The notes under the pieces are model-generated. The model saw only the letters and a program-made list of their open reading frames with translations, did not search any database and was not told the origin of the DNA. Below, piece by piece: positions 38,381 to 51,899 of a DNA stretch of 64,000 bases; position 1 is the first letter of the stretch; each line of letters opens with the position of its first letter. Location of the stretch: assembly GCA_028554745.1 (NCBI GenBank), contig JAQOTN010000016.1, positions 124,001 through 188,000 on the forward strand. Reading direction: 5' to 3'. Position numbers and translations under genes: made by a program. The DNA comes from Blastocrithidia nonstop (taxonomy: Eukaryota > Euglenozoa > Kinetoplastea > Trypanosomatida > Trypanosomatidae).

Positions 38381-38553
38381 TATTACCGTAAATAAATTGT
38401 CAATAAGAATTGATACAAACTACTAAGTGAGTTATATGTTATTTTTAACTATTCAAAAAAGTTGTTATTTATGCTGTGTTTGATAAATATATAAAGATAT
38501 GTATAGGTTACAATTAAATATTTTATTTGTTGTTGTCTTTTCAAAGTAACAAT

Positions 38554-38844
38554 TTACCTTCTTCAAATGAAATTGGTGATTTAATATGACTTTAATTGAT
38601 CACGGCGGAGTTTGCTGTTGCAACTATTGTGTTGGTGTACCTTACCAATATGCAGTATTAATATTGTTACTTCGCTTTTGCTTTGATACCTTTTTGTAAA
38701 GTGTAGCGATAAATGTTCGCTAAATCAAAATTATAATTTCTGTTTATTTTTTTCGTTGTTATTTTTTTGTTATTCAATATAAGTGTGTTGTGAATAAATA
38801 AATTTAATCTTAAATTAAAACTTTTTATGTGTAAATTTATGCAT
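38554..38844 (-). CDS. Unresolved candidate small gene
   Basis: A 96-residue reading starts at an ATG preceded by a pyrimidine-rich tract (38,858-38,888 on the minus strand). An overlapping alternative frame without an ATG also looks protein-like ('GIKAKAKEQYEYCILVRYTN', 'NSAVINESHIKSPISFEEG'). Base composition over 38,560-38,720 is richer than flanking spacer, hinting at coding, but I cannot decide frame or reality without comparison to a relative. Confidence 0.22.
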
Positions 38845-39605
38845 ATTTACGTAAAGTGCAAAAAAAGAGATAATAAAAAAGAGTTAACCGTTGTTGTTGT
38901 TTTTTTATCAACAGCATAACACTACTTATAATATCAAACCTTTGTACAGATGTGAATATATTACTTAGCTTTAATAATAATTAGTGCATATATATAATAA
39001 TTCAGTTGTAGGAAATTGTGGAAATATGTGAAAATTATTTATAAATTTTGTAACATAACTTTATAACTTTCTTTTTTGAAAAAATGTTATTGTGACTACT
39101 CACAAACTATACATCACTTTACTTTACGTGCTCACTACAATCAACAGATCAATGAGTTGTTGTTGTTATTATTTAATAGTTTACTTGCAATATTTCACAA
39201 TTAATTATTATGTATTAGTTTGGCTGTTAAAATAAAGTAAACGTGTAAATTATTGTTGCTAATGCTCAAATAGGCACGCTTTGATATACTCAAATTAATT
39301 TTCAAAAGATTTGCATTTTCTTTCTTCAAATGATATATCTTGTTGTATGCACTTTTGATTGTATAATAGTGGTATATAATGCAATAAAATCAAATAAATG
39401 CTTTACTGTATTAGCATTAATCTAAATTTTGCTTTTGTGTGTGAAGTAGCTATTAATAAGTTTCACATTTATAAAAATAAATATAAAATTTTAAATATGC
39501 TTTATGTAGTAAATCCTTTTTCTGTGTTCTTCTTCACTGGAAAAGAAAAAAAAAGAATTAAAAATATTTTATTTTATTTCTTTTTATATATAATAACACA
39601 TTTTT

Positions 39606-41891
39606 TTACTAGCTTTGTTTTCTTTTAAAAAAATATGTTGAAGCCATTGCGAATGGTGGATCGTGTGAAAAGCCGACTTTTTCGTCATTGAAAAGTAGTC
39701 ATTTCTTTGTTACATCTTCCTTGACGTGGCAAACGTAGTGACCCGTTTTGGCACTAGAACCCATATGACTAATCATTGCAACCATTTCATACTAGCCATT
39801 TCCATTGGTAAGTACTTATGTTTTATTTAAAAACGATACTTCTTGAGTTGTGAGTTTACTGTTTACTTCCTCTTGTATGTTAGGATGTGAAAATATGTAG
39901 TCAATTGCTTCATCAACATTCATTTTAGCTTTTGCCAAGGCATAACTAGCAATCTACTTCTCAATTCCCATATCAACAAGATTCATTAGAGCAACATCAT
40001 TACAGACAGGAAGTTGAGAATTAGTGTCATCTTTGTGTGATGTACTAATAAAGTGTTGTACGTTAATTTGTTAAGTTGTTAACGTAGATTATTATCTGCT
40101 TTACACGTTAGTTGCTTTGACATACCTATTTAAGTCAATAGTTTCAGGTACGTCAACAAAAACGTCCATTTTTTTGGCTGACATAGATGTAAAATCGAAA
40201 TAAGTCCGCTGCAATGCAATTACTAATATTTAAGGACAGGTATTTAAAAATGTCTCATGAGTGTGGTGGGTTACTGTATTACATTTTTAACATCGACATT
40301 GCATTTACTGATTTGATCCTAAGGTTGAAGCAAGACAATCATCTAACGAACAACGCGGACGAGAAACTTAAACTGAATTATTTACCTCTTCGATATGTTT
40401 TTACTATTACAATTTAACAAATTCATCTTTCACATACGTAACCTACTTGGAAATATTAAGTTGTAGACAAAGATTTTTCTCTAGTCGAGAATTTACATGA
40501 TGACAGTTTTAGCACTACATACGATGCTACGTGAGAAAATAAAATACTTAAGCTGGATGCATATTTCGATTAATAAAGGAGACATGTCGCTCTAATTGTT
40601 CAATCAGATATGATAAATATTATTGTGCATCTTGTTGCTAGTTAGACATAAAATCAACACTTTAACGTCCAAAAGCGTATTTGAATAGACGAGGTGAAAT
40701 ACTGTTTTCACAAATTATTTTTTTAGCCTCGCTCTAATCACAATCATCAGACTTATTTTGAATGCTAAATTCACCAGATAACAAACCTGCTGCTATACGC
40801 TCAATCTGACAATGTTGACACAAGTACGGATTATTATGACAACATTACTGATGTTGACAGTTATTATTGTTAAAAAAGGCTTACTTGAAACATGACAGCG
40901 CAAAGAAGGCCTGAAGAATGGATGCTATGTAACAACTATTCCCTATATTAATAATTCCTGTCCGCCCTGGTCCATATGCCGAAACTAACTATGCATCTGC
41001 CTAAGTAAGTCTGTTGAAGTCATACTGTGATGAATAGTCATACTACAGTTAGCTCATACTTTTTGCTGTTTTTTTAGCTGTTGTAATATCAATTCCGAAG
41101 TGAGCCATGTGCTTCATAAAGTTATCATCATAACAATCATCATCACATGCATAACAATAAATATCTGCACCTGTAATAGTGATAGTTCCTAACTTCACTG
41201 CACATGGGTGTCCGGTTTACACAAAGTGCTGAATAGCATGTCCCTGACCGCCAACTTAACGACGAGGGCAAGAAACAGCACCGCAAGTCATACACATTCA
41301 ATTGTTTTGTACAGATGCGCAATTGGCAATGCTACACTTATTTTCGGGTTGCTATTTTATATTGTTGTCTTAAAAATTGCGTGGAATTTGATTTAATGAC
41401 TTGAGGTGTATACACGATTACTTTTGCCATTATATTTTATCCTCATGACATCCTTTTGCATCCTGTACTCCGGGTAAAGATGAGTTGATGATAGCTTAAT
41501 AACATTATTTCAGTGATAATGGTAGTATTATAAAGCAGTGAGAGCACACGGAACAGCATACATTTGTTATATACTTTTTCGCTCTGACAACGTCAAGATT
41601 TTTCGCGTCGATAATCTATTATTTTTATCTGTCGTCTTACGATAAATCAAATATTTCACAAATTTGTGTATACAATACGTGCTACGAGTTGAGTTAGGTG
41701 TGCTTTTTAATGTGCGATTAACATAAACCAGAAAAACATGTCATACATACAAAAATTCCGGTGCAGTGTTTGCAGGTACGACAGCAGTAAGCACATTAGT
41801 CCCTATTGATAGTCGCATTACTCGATGGTATACTGATAAAGTTATTGCTTTGAGCATGAGAACATGGTATCTATACCTTTCTAAACTTCAT
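39606..41891 (-). CDS. USP5: Ubiquitin-specific protease, USP5/UBP14 (isopeptidase T) type
   Basis: 761 residues. N-terminal Cys-rich zinc-finger region ('DECAYCCRTCKHCTG') fits a ZnF-UBP. The Cys box 'GIINIGNSCYIASILQAFF' carries the nucleophile C320. Toward the C-terminus are a UBA-like helix pair ('NVDEAIDYIFSHP') and the His box 'SSAKTGHYVCHVK' (H718), 'WLLFNDEKVGFS' and 'ASTYFFKRK'. The order ZnF-UBP, Cys box, UBA inserts, His box is specific for USP5/UBP14, which disassembles free polyubiquitin chains in the cytosol. Trp in 'KKWLLFND' is TGA. The frame ends TAG-TAA. The region directly upstream of its ATG is the duplicated block shared with the ECH genes. Confidence 0.92.
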
Positions 41892-41892
41892 T

Positions 41893-43404
41893 CGTAATTA
41901 CAAATAGTAAGGGTAAAATAGCTTGTTAAACTTAGATTGTATATTGTCTTGTTGTTATAATAATAGTAAAAATATATATAGATTTCACAATATTTTGCTA
42001 TCTATAAGTTTACTTTTAGACCTCACGAAATTTATTTTGTAGAAAAAAAGAAGAAAAAAATCCAATCTCATACACAACTGGTTTGTTATGTGTACAGAAA
42101 ATATAAAATACATTTTTTGGAATATGTAGTACAAATACATTTTATTAGTATAGATCAGGAAAATTGCTGTAAGCATTCAATGTCACAGCAATACATAATT
42201 ATCTATAAAATTATTCTAAGATTAAACAAACTATAAGATTTACTTTTTTGAAAAATTTCAAAAAAAAAAAAAAAAAATCTTTTGTTTTTTTTTATACAGA
42301 ACTTATATGTTCGCTAAAATTAACTTTTAACAATATAATTTTTTGTTGTTAAAAAGTAAATTCACATTTTATTTGATTTATAAGACATAAAAATGAAAAT
42401 TGTAGATTTTCCTTCTCTTTTATAAACTTTATATGCAACGATACTTGATATACAATTAAACGGAATCAATTTTTCTACAAAAGGTTAGGGAAGAAAAAAA
42501 ATATATTACTTTGAGTAAAAGTATTAATATGTTCTAAAAATCTTTTTGTAAAAAAAACTTTTTTTTCAAACTAATGATAGTAGTATTTTCGTAGAATTAT
42601 ACTTGAGTAAGATTTTTTACGTAATATATAATCCTTACAAAAAAATACACGCTATTTATTTTAAGAATTTACCTTGCGTTTACTGCACATTCACAAAACT
42701 GTTTGAAATAAATAATTTATATAACTACTAAATGTATTTACATTTATTTATTGTGATTAAATAAAATGATAGTGAATTAGAATTTACTTTTGATATTGAA
42801 ATTAAAGATATTTTCAGATTTTTGCATATTCAATTTAAACATTTTTTCAAGATTAAAAATATCGCAATACGTAATAACTATTTTTATTAACTTCTCTATT
42901 ATTCGTTGACAAAATTTGGATCCCTTTTTTCCACAAAAGCAGTCATTCCTTCTTTTCGATCTTTTGTTGCAAAAGTAGAATGAAAAATAAATTCTTCGAA
43001 TTCCAAACCTTGGTTCAGTGTTGTCTCTTGAGAAGTGTTAATAGCCTGTTTTACTAACCGAGTCGTCAACTGACTATGTTTAGCAATTGTTTCCGCAATT
43101 TTCAGCGCTGTTGGCATTAATTCTTCATGTTTTACAACTCTAGAAACTAATCCAGCTTTTTCAGCCTCCTCAGCAGAGTAGCGTCAACCAGTTAATGCTC
43201 ATTACATCGCTTTAGCCTTTCCAATTGCACGAGGAAGTCTTTGTGTACCACCAATACCAGGTATAGTGCCGATGTTAATTTATGGCTGACCAAACTGTGC
43301 TTTCTCACTTGCAACAATTATATCACACATCATGGCAAGTTAACAACCTCCTCCTAACGCAAATCCATTCACAGCTGCAATAATAGGCTTCGTTATTTTA
43401 CATA
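41893..43404 (-). repeat. Duplicated block, copy 1 (spacer plus ECH 3' half)
   Basis: Nearly identical to 43,704-45,211. It comprises the last ~165 codons of the first ECH gene and the whole spacer up to the ATG of the USP5-like gene. Visible differences are a rewritten A/T tract at about 42,250-42,300 and single-base changes such as the one near 42,829. Confidence 0.95.
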
Positions 43405-43702
43405 TATCTTTCAACGGTGCGAAAGTGGCTTTTGATAAACTTTCTGTGAATGTTAAATCTCTCATCATTTTTATATCAGCTCCGGCGACAAACGCGCGTC
43501 CAGCACCAGTAATGATGAGAACAGCGCACGTTGAATCCGTTTCACATTTTGCAGCAGTATATTTCAATTAGTTGACAAGTTATTAGTTGAGAGCATTCAA
43601 TTGTTACGGTCGATTCAAAGTCAGTATGCACACTTTACCTTTTTTTTCAAGCTTGACCAGCTACTGCATAGCCTTCTGACAAATTTTCTTGGAGTAATTC
43701 AT
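42899..43702 (-). CDS. Enoyl-CoA hydratase, copy 1
   Basis: 267 residues, matching ECHS1-type hydratases. Core motifs: 'LTLNRPEQLNALNEELV', 'GAGRAFVAGADIKMM' (oxyanion hole), 'AAVNGFALGGGC-E-LAMM', 'GQPEINIGTIPGIGGTQRL', and C-terminal 'FHSTFATKDRKEGMTAFVEK'. The two catalytic glutamates, residues 121 and 141 (20 apart as in rat E144/E164), are both TAA codons. The enzyme hydrates 2-enoyl-CoA in beta-oxidation or branched-chain catabolism, usually in the mitochondrion, but no clear presequence is visible here (starts 'MNYSKKICQKAMQEL'). It lies head-to-tail with a second copy upstream in transcription; the 3' part is nucleotide-identical to that copy while the first ~100 codons differ. Confidence 0.95.
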
Positions 43703-43703
43703 T

Positions 43704-45211
43704 TGTAATTACAAATAGTAAGGGTAAAATAGCTTGTTAAACTTAGATTGTATATTGTCTTGTTGTTATAATAATAGTAAAAATATATATAGATTTCACA
43801 ATATTTTGCTATCTATAAGTTTACTTTTAGACCTCACGAAATTTATTTTGTAGAAAAAAAGAAGAAAAAAATCCAATCTCATACACAACTGGTTTGTTAT
43901 GTGTACAGAAAATATAAAATACATTTTTTGGAATATGTAGTACAAATACATTTTATTAGTATAGATCAGGAAAATTGCTGTAAGCATTCAATGTCACAGC
44001 AATACATAATTATCTATAAAATTATTCTAAGATTAAACAAACTATAAGATTTACTTTTTTGAAAAATTACAAAAAGATTAAAAAAAGTATAACAATTTTT
44101 TTATATAACTTATATGTTTGCTAAAATTAACTTTTAACAATATAATTTTTTGTTGTTAAAAAGTAAATTCACATTTTATTTGATTTATAAGACATAAAAA
44201 TGAAAATTGTAGATTTTCCTTCTCTTTTATAAACTTTATATGCAACGATACTTGATATACAATTAAACGGAATCAATTTTTCTACAAAAGGTTAGGGAAG
44301 AAAAAAAATATATTACTTTGAGTAAAAGTATTAATATGTTCTAAAAATCTTTTTGTAAAAAAAACTTTTTTTTCAAACTAATGATAGTAGTATTTTCGTA
44401 GAATTATACTTGAGTAAGATTTTTTACGTAATATATAATCCTTACAAAAAAATACACGCTATTTATTTTAAGAATTTACCTTGCGTTTACTGCACATTCA
44501 CAAAACTGTTTGAAATAAATAATTTATATAACTACTAAATGTATTTACATTTATTTATTGTGATTAAATAAAATGATAGTGAATTAGAATTTACTTTTGA
44601 TATTGAAATTAAAGATATTTTCAGATTTTTGCGTATTCAATTTAAACATTTTTTCAAGATTAAAAATATCGCAATACGTAATAACTATTTTTATTAACTT
44701 CTCTATTATTCGTTGACAAAATTTGGATCCCTTTTTTCCACAAAAGCAGTCATTCCTTCTTTTCGATCTTTTGTTGCAAAAGTAGAATGAAAAATAAATT
44801 CTTCGAATTCCAAACCTTGGTTCAGTGTTGTCTCTTGAGAAGTGTTAATAGCCTGTTTTACTAACCGAGTCGTCAACTGACTATGTTTAGCAATTGTTTC
44901 CGCAATTTTCAGCGCTGTTGGCATTAATTCTTCATGTTTTACAACTCTAGAAACTAATCCAGCTTTTTCAGCCTCCTCAGCAGAGTAGCGTCAACCAGTT
45001 AATGCTCATTACATCGCTTTAGCCTTTCCAATTGCACGAGGAAGTCTTTGTGTACCACCAATACCAGGTATAGTGCCGATGTTAATTTATGGCTGACCAA
45101 ACTGTGCTTTCTCACTTGCAACAATTATATCACACATCATGGCAAGTTAACAACCTCCTCCTAACGCAAATCCATTCACAGCTGCAATAATAGGCTTCGT
45201 TATTTTAAAGA
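43704..45211 (-). repeat. Duplicated block, copy 2 (spacer plus ECH 3' half)
   Basis: Partner of 41,893-43,404. Homology begins right at the ATG of ECH copy 1, spans the spacer and ends inside ECH copy 2 at the codons for 'KITKPIIAAVNGF'. It supplies the same upstream spacer, including a pyrimidine-rich tract about 155 nt before the next ATG, to both downstream genes. Confidence 0.95.
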
Positions 45212-45509
45212 TTTGTCGCAACGGTGCTATATGATCAGCATTCAATGCTTAGATAAATGTTCGATCTAGCATAGATTTGATATCTCCCCCAGCCATAAAT
45301 GCTTTGCCTTAACCTGTAAGAATAATAGCTGAGCAGGATTTATCATTATTACACTATTGTAAGCTATTTACAATTGCACTCACCATTTCACCGTTCAAAG
45401 CATTCATCTGTTTAGGCCTATTAAATGTTATGACCGTTGAGGCTTTATTGTTTGACACTTTCACAAGTGCTTACGCAACTTGCAGTGTAAAAAAACATTT
45501 CTTGAACAT
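44706..45509 (-). CDS. Enoyl-CoA hydratase, copy 2
   Basis: 267 residues, the same length as copy 1. The N-terminus is different ('MFKKCFFTLQVAEALVKVS', slightly basic and hydrophobic, possibly a short mitochondrial signal), followed by 'VITFNRPKQMNALNGEMV' and 'GEGKAFMAGGDIKSML'. From 'ITKPIIAAVNGFALGGG' to the stop it is identical to copy 1, including both catalytic Glu codons written as TAA and the 'AMEWALTGW' segment with TAA and TGA. In transcription order it precedes copy 1. The differing 5' halves suggest two old paralogues whose 3' halves were recently homogenised, possibly with different substrates or localisation. Confidence 0.95.
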
Positions 45510-46326
45510 CGTGTTGTATTTTATAAAAATTCTCTTGTTATAATTAAATAATAATAAAATATTTATAAAAATAAATAAATACTTCTTTAATGTAAAATTT
45601 TATACTTTTGAAATGATGTTGTTTTCCTTCTTTATTAACGTGACAATATAACGTAAATATTTTCACTAGTTTACACACAAAAAATTAGTTTTTTAAAATT
45701 TGCATACTACCAATGATTGTTCTGAACTATTTTTATTAAATATCAAAGGTGGGTTATCTACTTTCTAAATATTCAATCCTCATAGTTAACAATATAAAAA
45801 TATTACACATTATGTCTTTTATAATATTATTCGTAGATAGCTGTGGTATTTTATATATATATATATATATTATTTATTATAGTCCAAATCTTCTTTGTTC
45901 GTGATTTGTGTTCAGTAACTCTTGTATCAATATACACAGTCACTCTTTCCATCAAAGAATAACAAACTGCAAATTAATAAGTAAATTTTTTTGACATATT
46001 TTTTGTATAAATCTGTTGTATATCTTTGTATGTCATTAAAGCAAACGAAAGAAAAAATTGCGTTACTACATCAACGACATCAATATCTCAATATATATGA
46101 AGTTAATAAATTATTCATTCTTTTTTATACATCGGTCACAAAAAAATTGTAGTTTTGATATTACGCTAACTAAAGAAAGAACATAAGACATTTATTTTTT
46201 TTTGCTTTCTATTCAATTGTACTCAAACATAGATTGTTGAGTAACTAATTACATTTGCAAATTTCGAACAAACTAGGTTGCGAAAGATGTTAAAACATTT
46301 TGTTAATATCCTTTTTTCTTTCTGTG
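45510..46326. other. AT-rich intergenic region with TA repeat
   Basis: About 0.8 kb containing a (TA)n run near 45,851-45,872; no gene recognised. It holds the MAPKK 3' UTR and the ECH copy 2 5' region. Confidence 0.5.
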
Positions 46327-47466
<1,140 letters not shown>

Positions 47467-48659
47467 TCTCCCTTTGAAATAATATGGCCGAAGTAAAAAT
47501 ATGCAAGTTTGATAGAATAGTTGATGAACAAGTCTAACCAAGTGATTTAAAAAGTTTAATAAGAATTAATTGAGATAATTAATAAATTGAGCATAATACT
47601 AATTTTGAAAATTGTAAAATATAAATATTGAAAGAAAAGTAAGAAGAGGTATACATAGATGAAGATAGTATATGCAATTACATAACGTATATTGTAGAAA
47701 GAAACGTAATAATTTTGCAACAGTTTAACATTTATTCACTTTAACTTTATGTGTGCTGATGTTCCTAAAAACGTGATGTAAAAAATTAATTTAAGGAAAA
47801 ATATTACACCATATTATCATTTGTATCAAATGAGTATAAAATATATTTCTACTTACTATCGTTTGCACTAAAGTTTATTGATTTAAAATATAATTTAAAA
47901 AATTTAATTTGGTTTAAATTTTAAAAACCATTTGCATGTATGTATTAAATATATATATGAATGAGCTTTTTCAAACCTTTTTTTACAATATGTATAATAA
48001 AATTTCAAGGATTAATTACATTTGGCAGTAAAAATAGATTACATTCCTATATTGTTAATAGTTTACACAATCTTGTCTCAATGGAAACACAGCACACCTG
48101 CTAACTAAGTATGTTACGTGGATAAATAACAACTGCACATACACAGAACAACCAAATGCTTTTTTCGTGAGCACTCATATCTATTAATGATACGAGTGAG
48201 TTACTCACCACCTTCGCATGTTCATAAAAATTATCAGACTAGTAGTAAGTTGACAATAATATCTTAATTATATATATCATTTCTATTAAGGTAACAGTAA
48301 ATCTAAAATTATTATCAATTATTTTTTCCTACATTTGTGCGGTAGTAAACTATACGGTGATGTGAAGAATAAATTAATTTTGCGTTTTCAGAAAAGAAAA
48401 AAACTTTTTTGCCTTTTTTTTTAACAGTAACATCACTTCGCGTTTCAACTCCCGACACAGAAAAATAAAATCTCGAAAAAAAACTGTTATTGAATTTACT
48501 TTTGTATTTTCAATAACGTAGATAAAGATTAAAGGAGCAAAATATATAATTGAGAAGCACAACATTCTAATCAGTTGCAAAAAGTTAGAAAACACGTAAA
48601 TATGTATCGTAAATTGATAGCAAAATAAAATAATTTTGTTATATTAATATATGTGGATT
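47467..48659. other. AT-rich intergenic region
   Basis: About 1.2 kb, no recognisable motif. Purine-rich runs near 47,630-47,655 could be acceptor tracts for the kinase on the minus strand. Confidence 0.5.
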
Positions 48660-48998
48660 TTACTCCTAATCAAGACACAAAAATGGATTTCCATATACAA
48701 AATCGAACGAGTCTGTGATTTCTCTGATTTCATTATTATCAAATGCACTCTGAGTTTCGAAATATTGAAACAGTGAATCTTGTCTTGCCCTCTAAGTTCC
48801 TCTTTTCCACAAGATGGGTGATATATTCACTGTTGAACCATCCTAATCAATTTCTCTAAATATCTACCCTTCTGCACAAAATATGTTATTTCGTAGCGAC
48901 AGAATGACTTTTCGCCGATTGTTAGTTTAATGAGTAATAGTAATAACACTTAACTTGGTCACTGCACGCATTAGTTTTGGATCAACTGTACTATTCAT
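48660..48998 (-). CDS. Small protein of unknown function
   Basis: 112-residue reading: starts 'MNSTVDPKLMRAVTKLSV', continues with 'KVILSLRNNIFCAEGEIFRE', 'TVNISPILWKRGTERARQDS' and ends 'NPFLCLDEE' then TAA (preceded by TAG GAG). Composition is well balanced and distinct from flanking AT spacer, and in-frame TAA/TAG occur at plausible Glu positions. I recognise no family. It is the last minus-strand gene before the strand switch, so it would be the promoter-proximal gene of the leftward array. Confidence 0.6.
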
Positions 48999-50029
48999 AT
49001 ACTTTGTCAAGGGACATTGTGACGAGGTAAGAGCACTACTTCAGAATTGAGAAACATTTAAGATTATGGCTTATCGTTATTGAAAAAGTGGCTACATTAA
49101 TTTACGATATTACCTTGACATTTTACTTATGGTACGATTCGCATTTGTTTACAATTATTGAATTTAGTCATTATATTTTGACAATGTTTAGCATGTACTG
49201 TTATCAATACCACACATTGAAGACATATTTGTGTTTAACTTGAATATAACAAACTTTATTTAAATATTAAATATATTTGATAAAAAATATTTAGATGAGT
49301 TATTAAAGATAAATTGGAAATTGTATTAACCAAAAATTTTATCAAGTAAAAAACGGGAAAAGTAGTTATATTGTGCACAATAAATCTTATAGAAGAAAAT
49401 GAAATTTCTGAAACACATAAAGCTGGTAGGATGTCCAACAATATCAAATAAGTAATATTATATTAACGATGAAAATTAAATTAAACCATGGTTTGCTTAA
49501 CAAAATGAAGAAGTATACTAATGTTTAAGTTATATCCTGTTTTTTAATACCTTATCATATTTTGTTATTATATTTACATGGCCCAATATGCAAATATAAA
49601 TATTAACAAAAAACAGTTACTTTTACAGTGATAAATACTTACAAAAGACTTACTAATATAAATGTTATTTATAGATTATGATAGCATCAGCAAATAAAAT
49701 ACAAGTATTTCTTAAATTAAATTTATTATTCATTTTTATGTTGAACTTACTCACCAAAAACATGTAGTTACGCAGATTGAAAATATTTTAAGTAGACTGT
49801 CAATCAGAACTAAAATAATGATAAAATTTGAAACATTAAAATTTAAGTATAATGTGAATATGTTATATTTCAAATGAAAACTATTATTATAATAATCAAA
49901 TAATTCGAGTTTTAAAATAAAATTCTCAAAAGTTAATTTATATAAACAAAAGTTTTCTTAATTTTGACTGTATTGTGGAAATGTCTTACAACAGTATCAC
50001 TATTTAAAATCAGATTATCAAGTTAGGAA

Positions 50030-50170
50030 TTATAATCATATATACATAATTATTTAGTAACATGCAAATGTAAGATGAAATGGATACTATTATATTTTCA
50101 TTTACTGACAATTTGGTTGTTCTTGTTTCCCTCTGTAAAGTTTATTGCCTATTGGTAAAATTACATCGTG
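50030..50170 (+). repeat. Degenerate copy of the retroelement 3' end
   Basis: Recognisable blocks shared with 61,330-61,440: 'AACATGCAAATGTAAGATGA' against 'AACATGTAAATGTGAGATGA', and 'ACAATTTGGTTGTTCTTG' against 'ACAATTTGCTTGTTCTC'. No adjacent coding part of the element is visible, so it looks like an old solo or truncated terminus. Confidence 0.6.
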
Positions 50171-50739
50171 CAGAGTTGTGGGAAAAAAAACTATAAAACG
50201 TTTCTTCACACTTTAAAATATCACGCAATGCTAAGTTATTTTACCTCTCTTATTTCATTTGTCTGGTTCTGCGTGAAAAGGTATTTACTTATAAGACATT
50301 ATATACATGTAAAAGTAGGTTTATAATCCTTAAAAAATATTTTAATAAACTTTCAATGCGGATTTTACAACAATCTCAATAAACAATATCTTCTTCGACA
50401 TTAATAATCAATTATACTAACACTTTTCCCAAAATCTTTTAAATCAACATAAATCTGTGTTAACTTGTTGATATAATTTAAAAGGAATAAATATAATTGA
50501 TGAAATTTGTGAAGTAAATACACTCATTTATAAATTAGTAATAACGTCATATTATTACCATTTGTATTTAGTTATTCATCTATAAGTGCACGTTAGTAAA
50601 GACTATTCGAAAAAAATTACTGAGTAGCTTGATAACACAATAGAAGCCAAACAAATGCTATAGAAACAATTTATACAATCTTGAGAAAAAATAATAACAC
50701 ATCATTATTCATTATGGTTTCAATGGTTGTCAAATCTTT

Positions 50740-51060
50740 ATAATAGGCAAAAGGTGAAGATTGTAATTATTCATCTTAAATAAAGCTATTAACGTCAACC
50801 GATTGACACCAGCTACCAAAGATGAAAAGCTGAACATTATTATGCGAAATTTGAAAATTCATTCATTACAAGATGAGCCTGTTAAATATTTGTAAATGCC
50901 TTTGTTTAAAGGTAAAATGCACAAAAAATTAGTAACAAATGAAGAATTAATATTTTTATTAAGATTAATGAAATATAATTGTAAAATGTTGACTGAAGAA
51001 TATACAATAAAAATTCAAATAAATATTTATTTACGCTGTTCAAAAAATATGTATCAATAA
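50740..51060 (+). pseudogene. Possible coding remnant, plus strand
   Basis: One frame gives a protein-like stretch 'NVNRLTPATKDEKLNIIMRN' and 'HSLQDEPVKYLEMPLFKG', richer in Pro/Asp/Arg than surrounding spacer. No family recognised and no convincing start; the following sequence looks better in another frame, suggesting decay. Confidence 0.25.
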
Positions 51061-51899
51061 GTGGTGGCTATTTACTTATGTATTATGATTAAAACGCTCG
51101 AGCAAGTGTGAAAGCGGTTCCACCAATCCAGAATAAATTTATAGCATTAAATGAAAATGGTAATTTCTGTCAAGAAATAAATTCCATCTTTTCATAGAGT
51201 ATAATATCAAGTTAGAAAAAACAATTACAGAAAATTTAATGATTAAAGATGAAAATATAACGCTAGTATTTATAACAAAATTTGTTGGAAAGTGTTAACA
51301 ATGACTGAAATTACAACAATCATATCAATAAATTACATTTGATGATGATCATGTTTTATTATATAAAGTGTAATAATAAATACTGATAATGTTAAATAGT
51401 TTTAATCGATTTTTTACGTAATTTGCTAGTGTGCTGAGAAAATAAACAAAGAAAATTACTTTAAGCAAAGCAAAAACTCAAACCTATGTATATGTAAAAT
51501 ATTTTCGCTGTGTTTAGCAGCACGGCATGCCACCTATATCTTTTTTCTTTCTTACCACTAAATCGCGTCACTCCTAAAACTTAATGGCAACAAAAAAATT
51601 ATACTAATGTTAAAATTGTAAGCGGTTACATTACCACAATAACAACGAAAAAACTAGTTTAATTTTGTAAACATATTAATGTATGGCCGAACTGAATATT
51701 ACAAGGTAAAAGTAGCAAATTTAGTTATATTATCTATGCGCTAACGTCCTTCACTACTAAAGATGAGTGAAGAGAATAAGCCTACAAAGTTATTACTTTT
51801 ATATTAGTATTTAAGTCCTTAGCAAATACTTATTATTACATTCTCATTTCAATAAAAAACACAAGTTGTATACTATAAATATCAGACAGACGCCAATAA

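Larger units (their letters stand above)
38362..39605. other. Intergenic region, mostly AT-rich
   Basis: About 1.2 kb between the USP5-like stop and the acyltransferase start. It contains the acceptor at 38,367-38,380 and the unresolved candidate at 38,554-38,844; the rest (38,900-39,600) shows nothing recognisable. Confidence 0.45.

Noticed and set aside
42899-45211. Introns explaining the interruptions
   Set aside because: Reading straight through stops gives proteins of family length with no missing or extra segments; no consistent donor/acceptor pairs bracket the stops.
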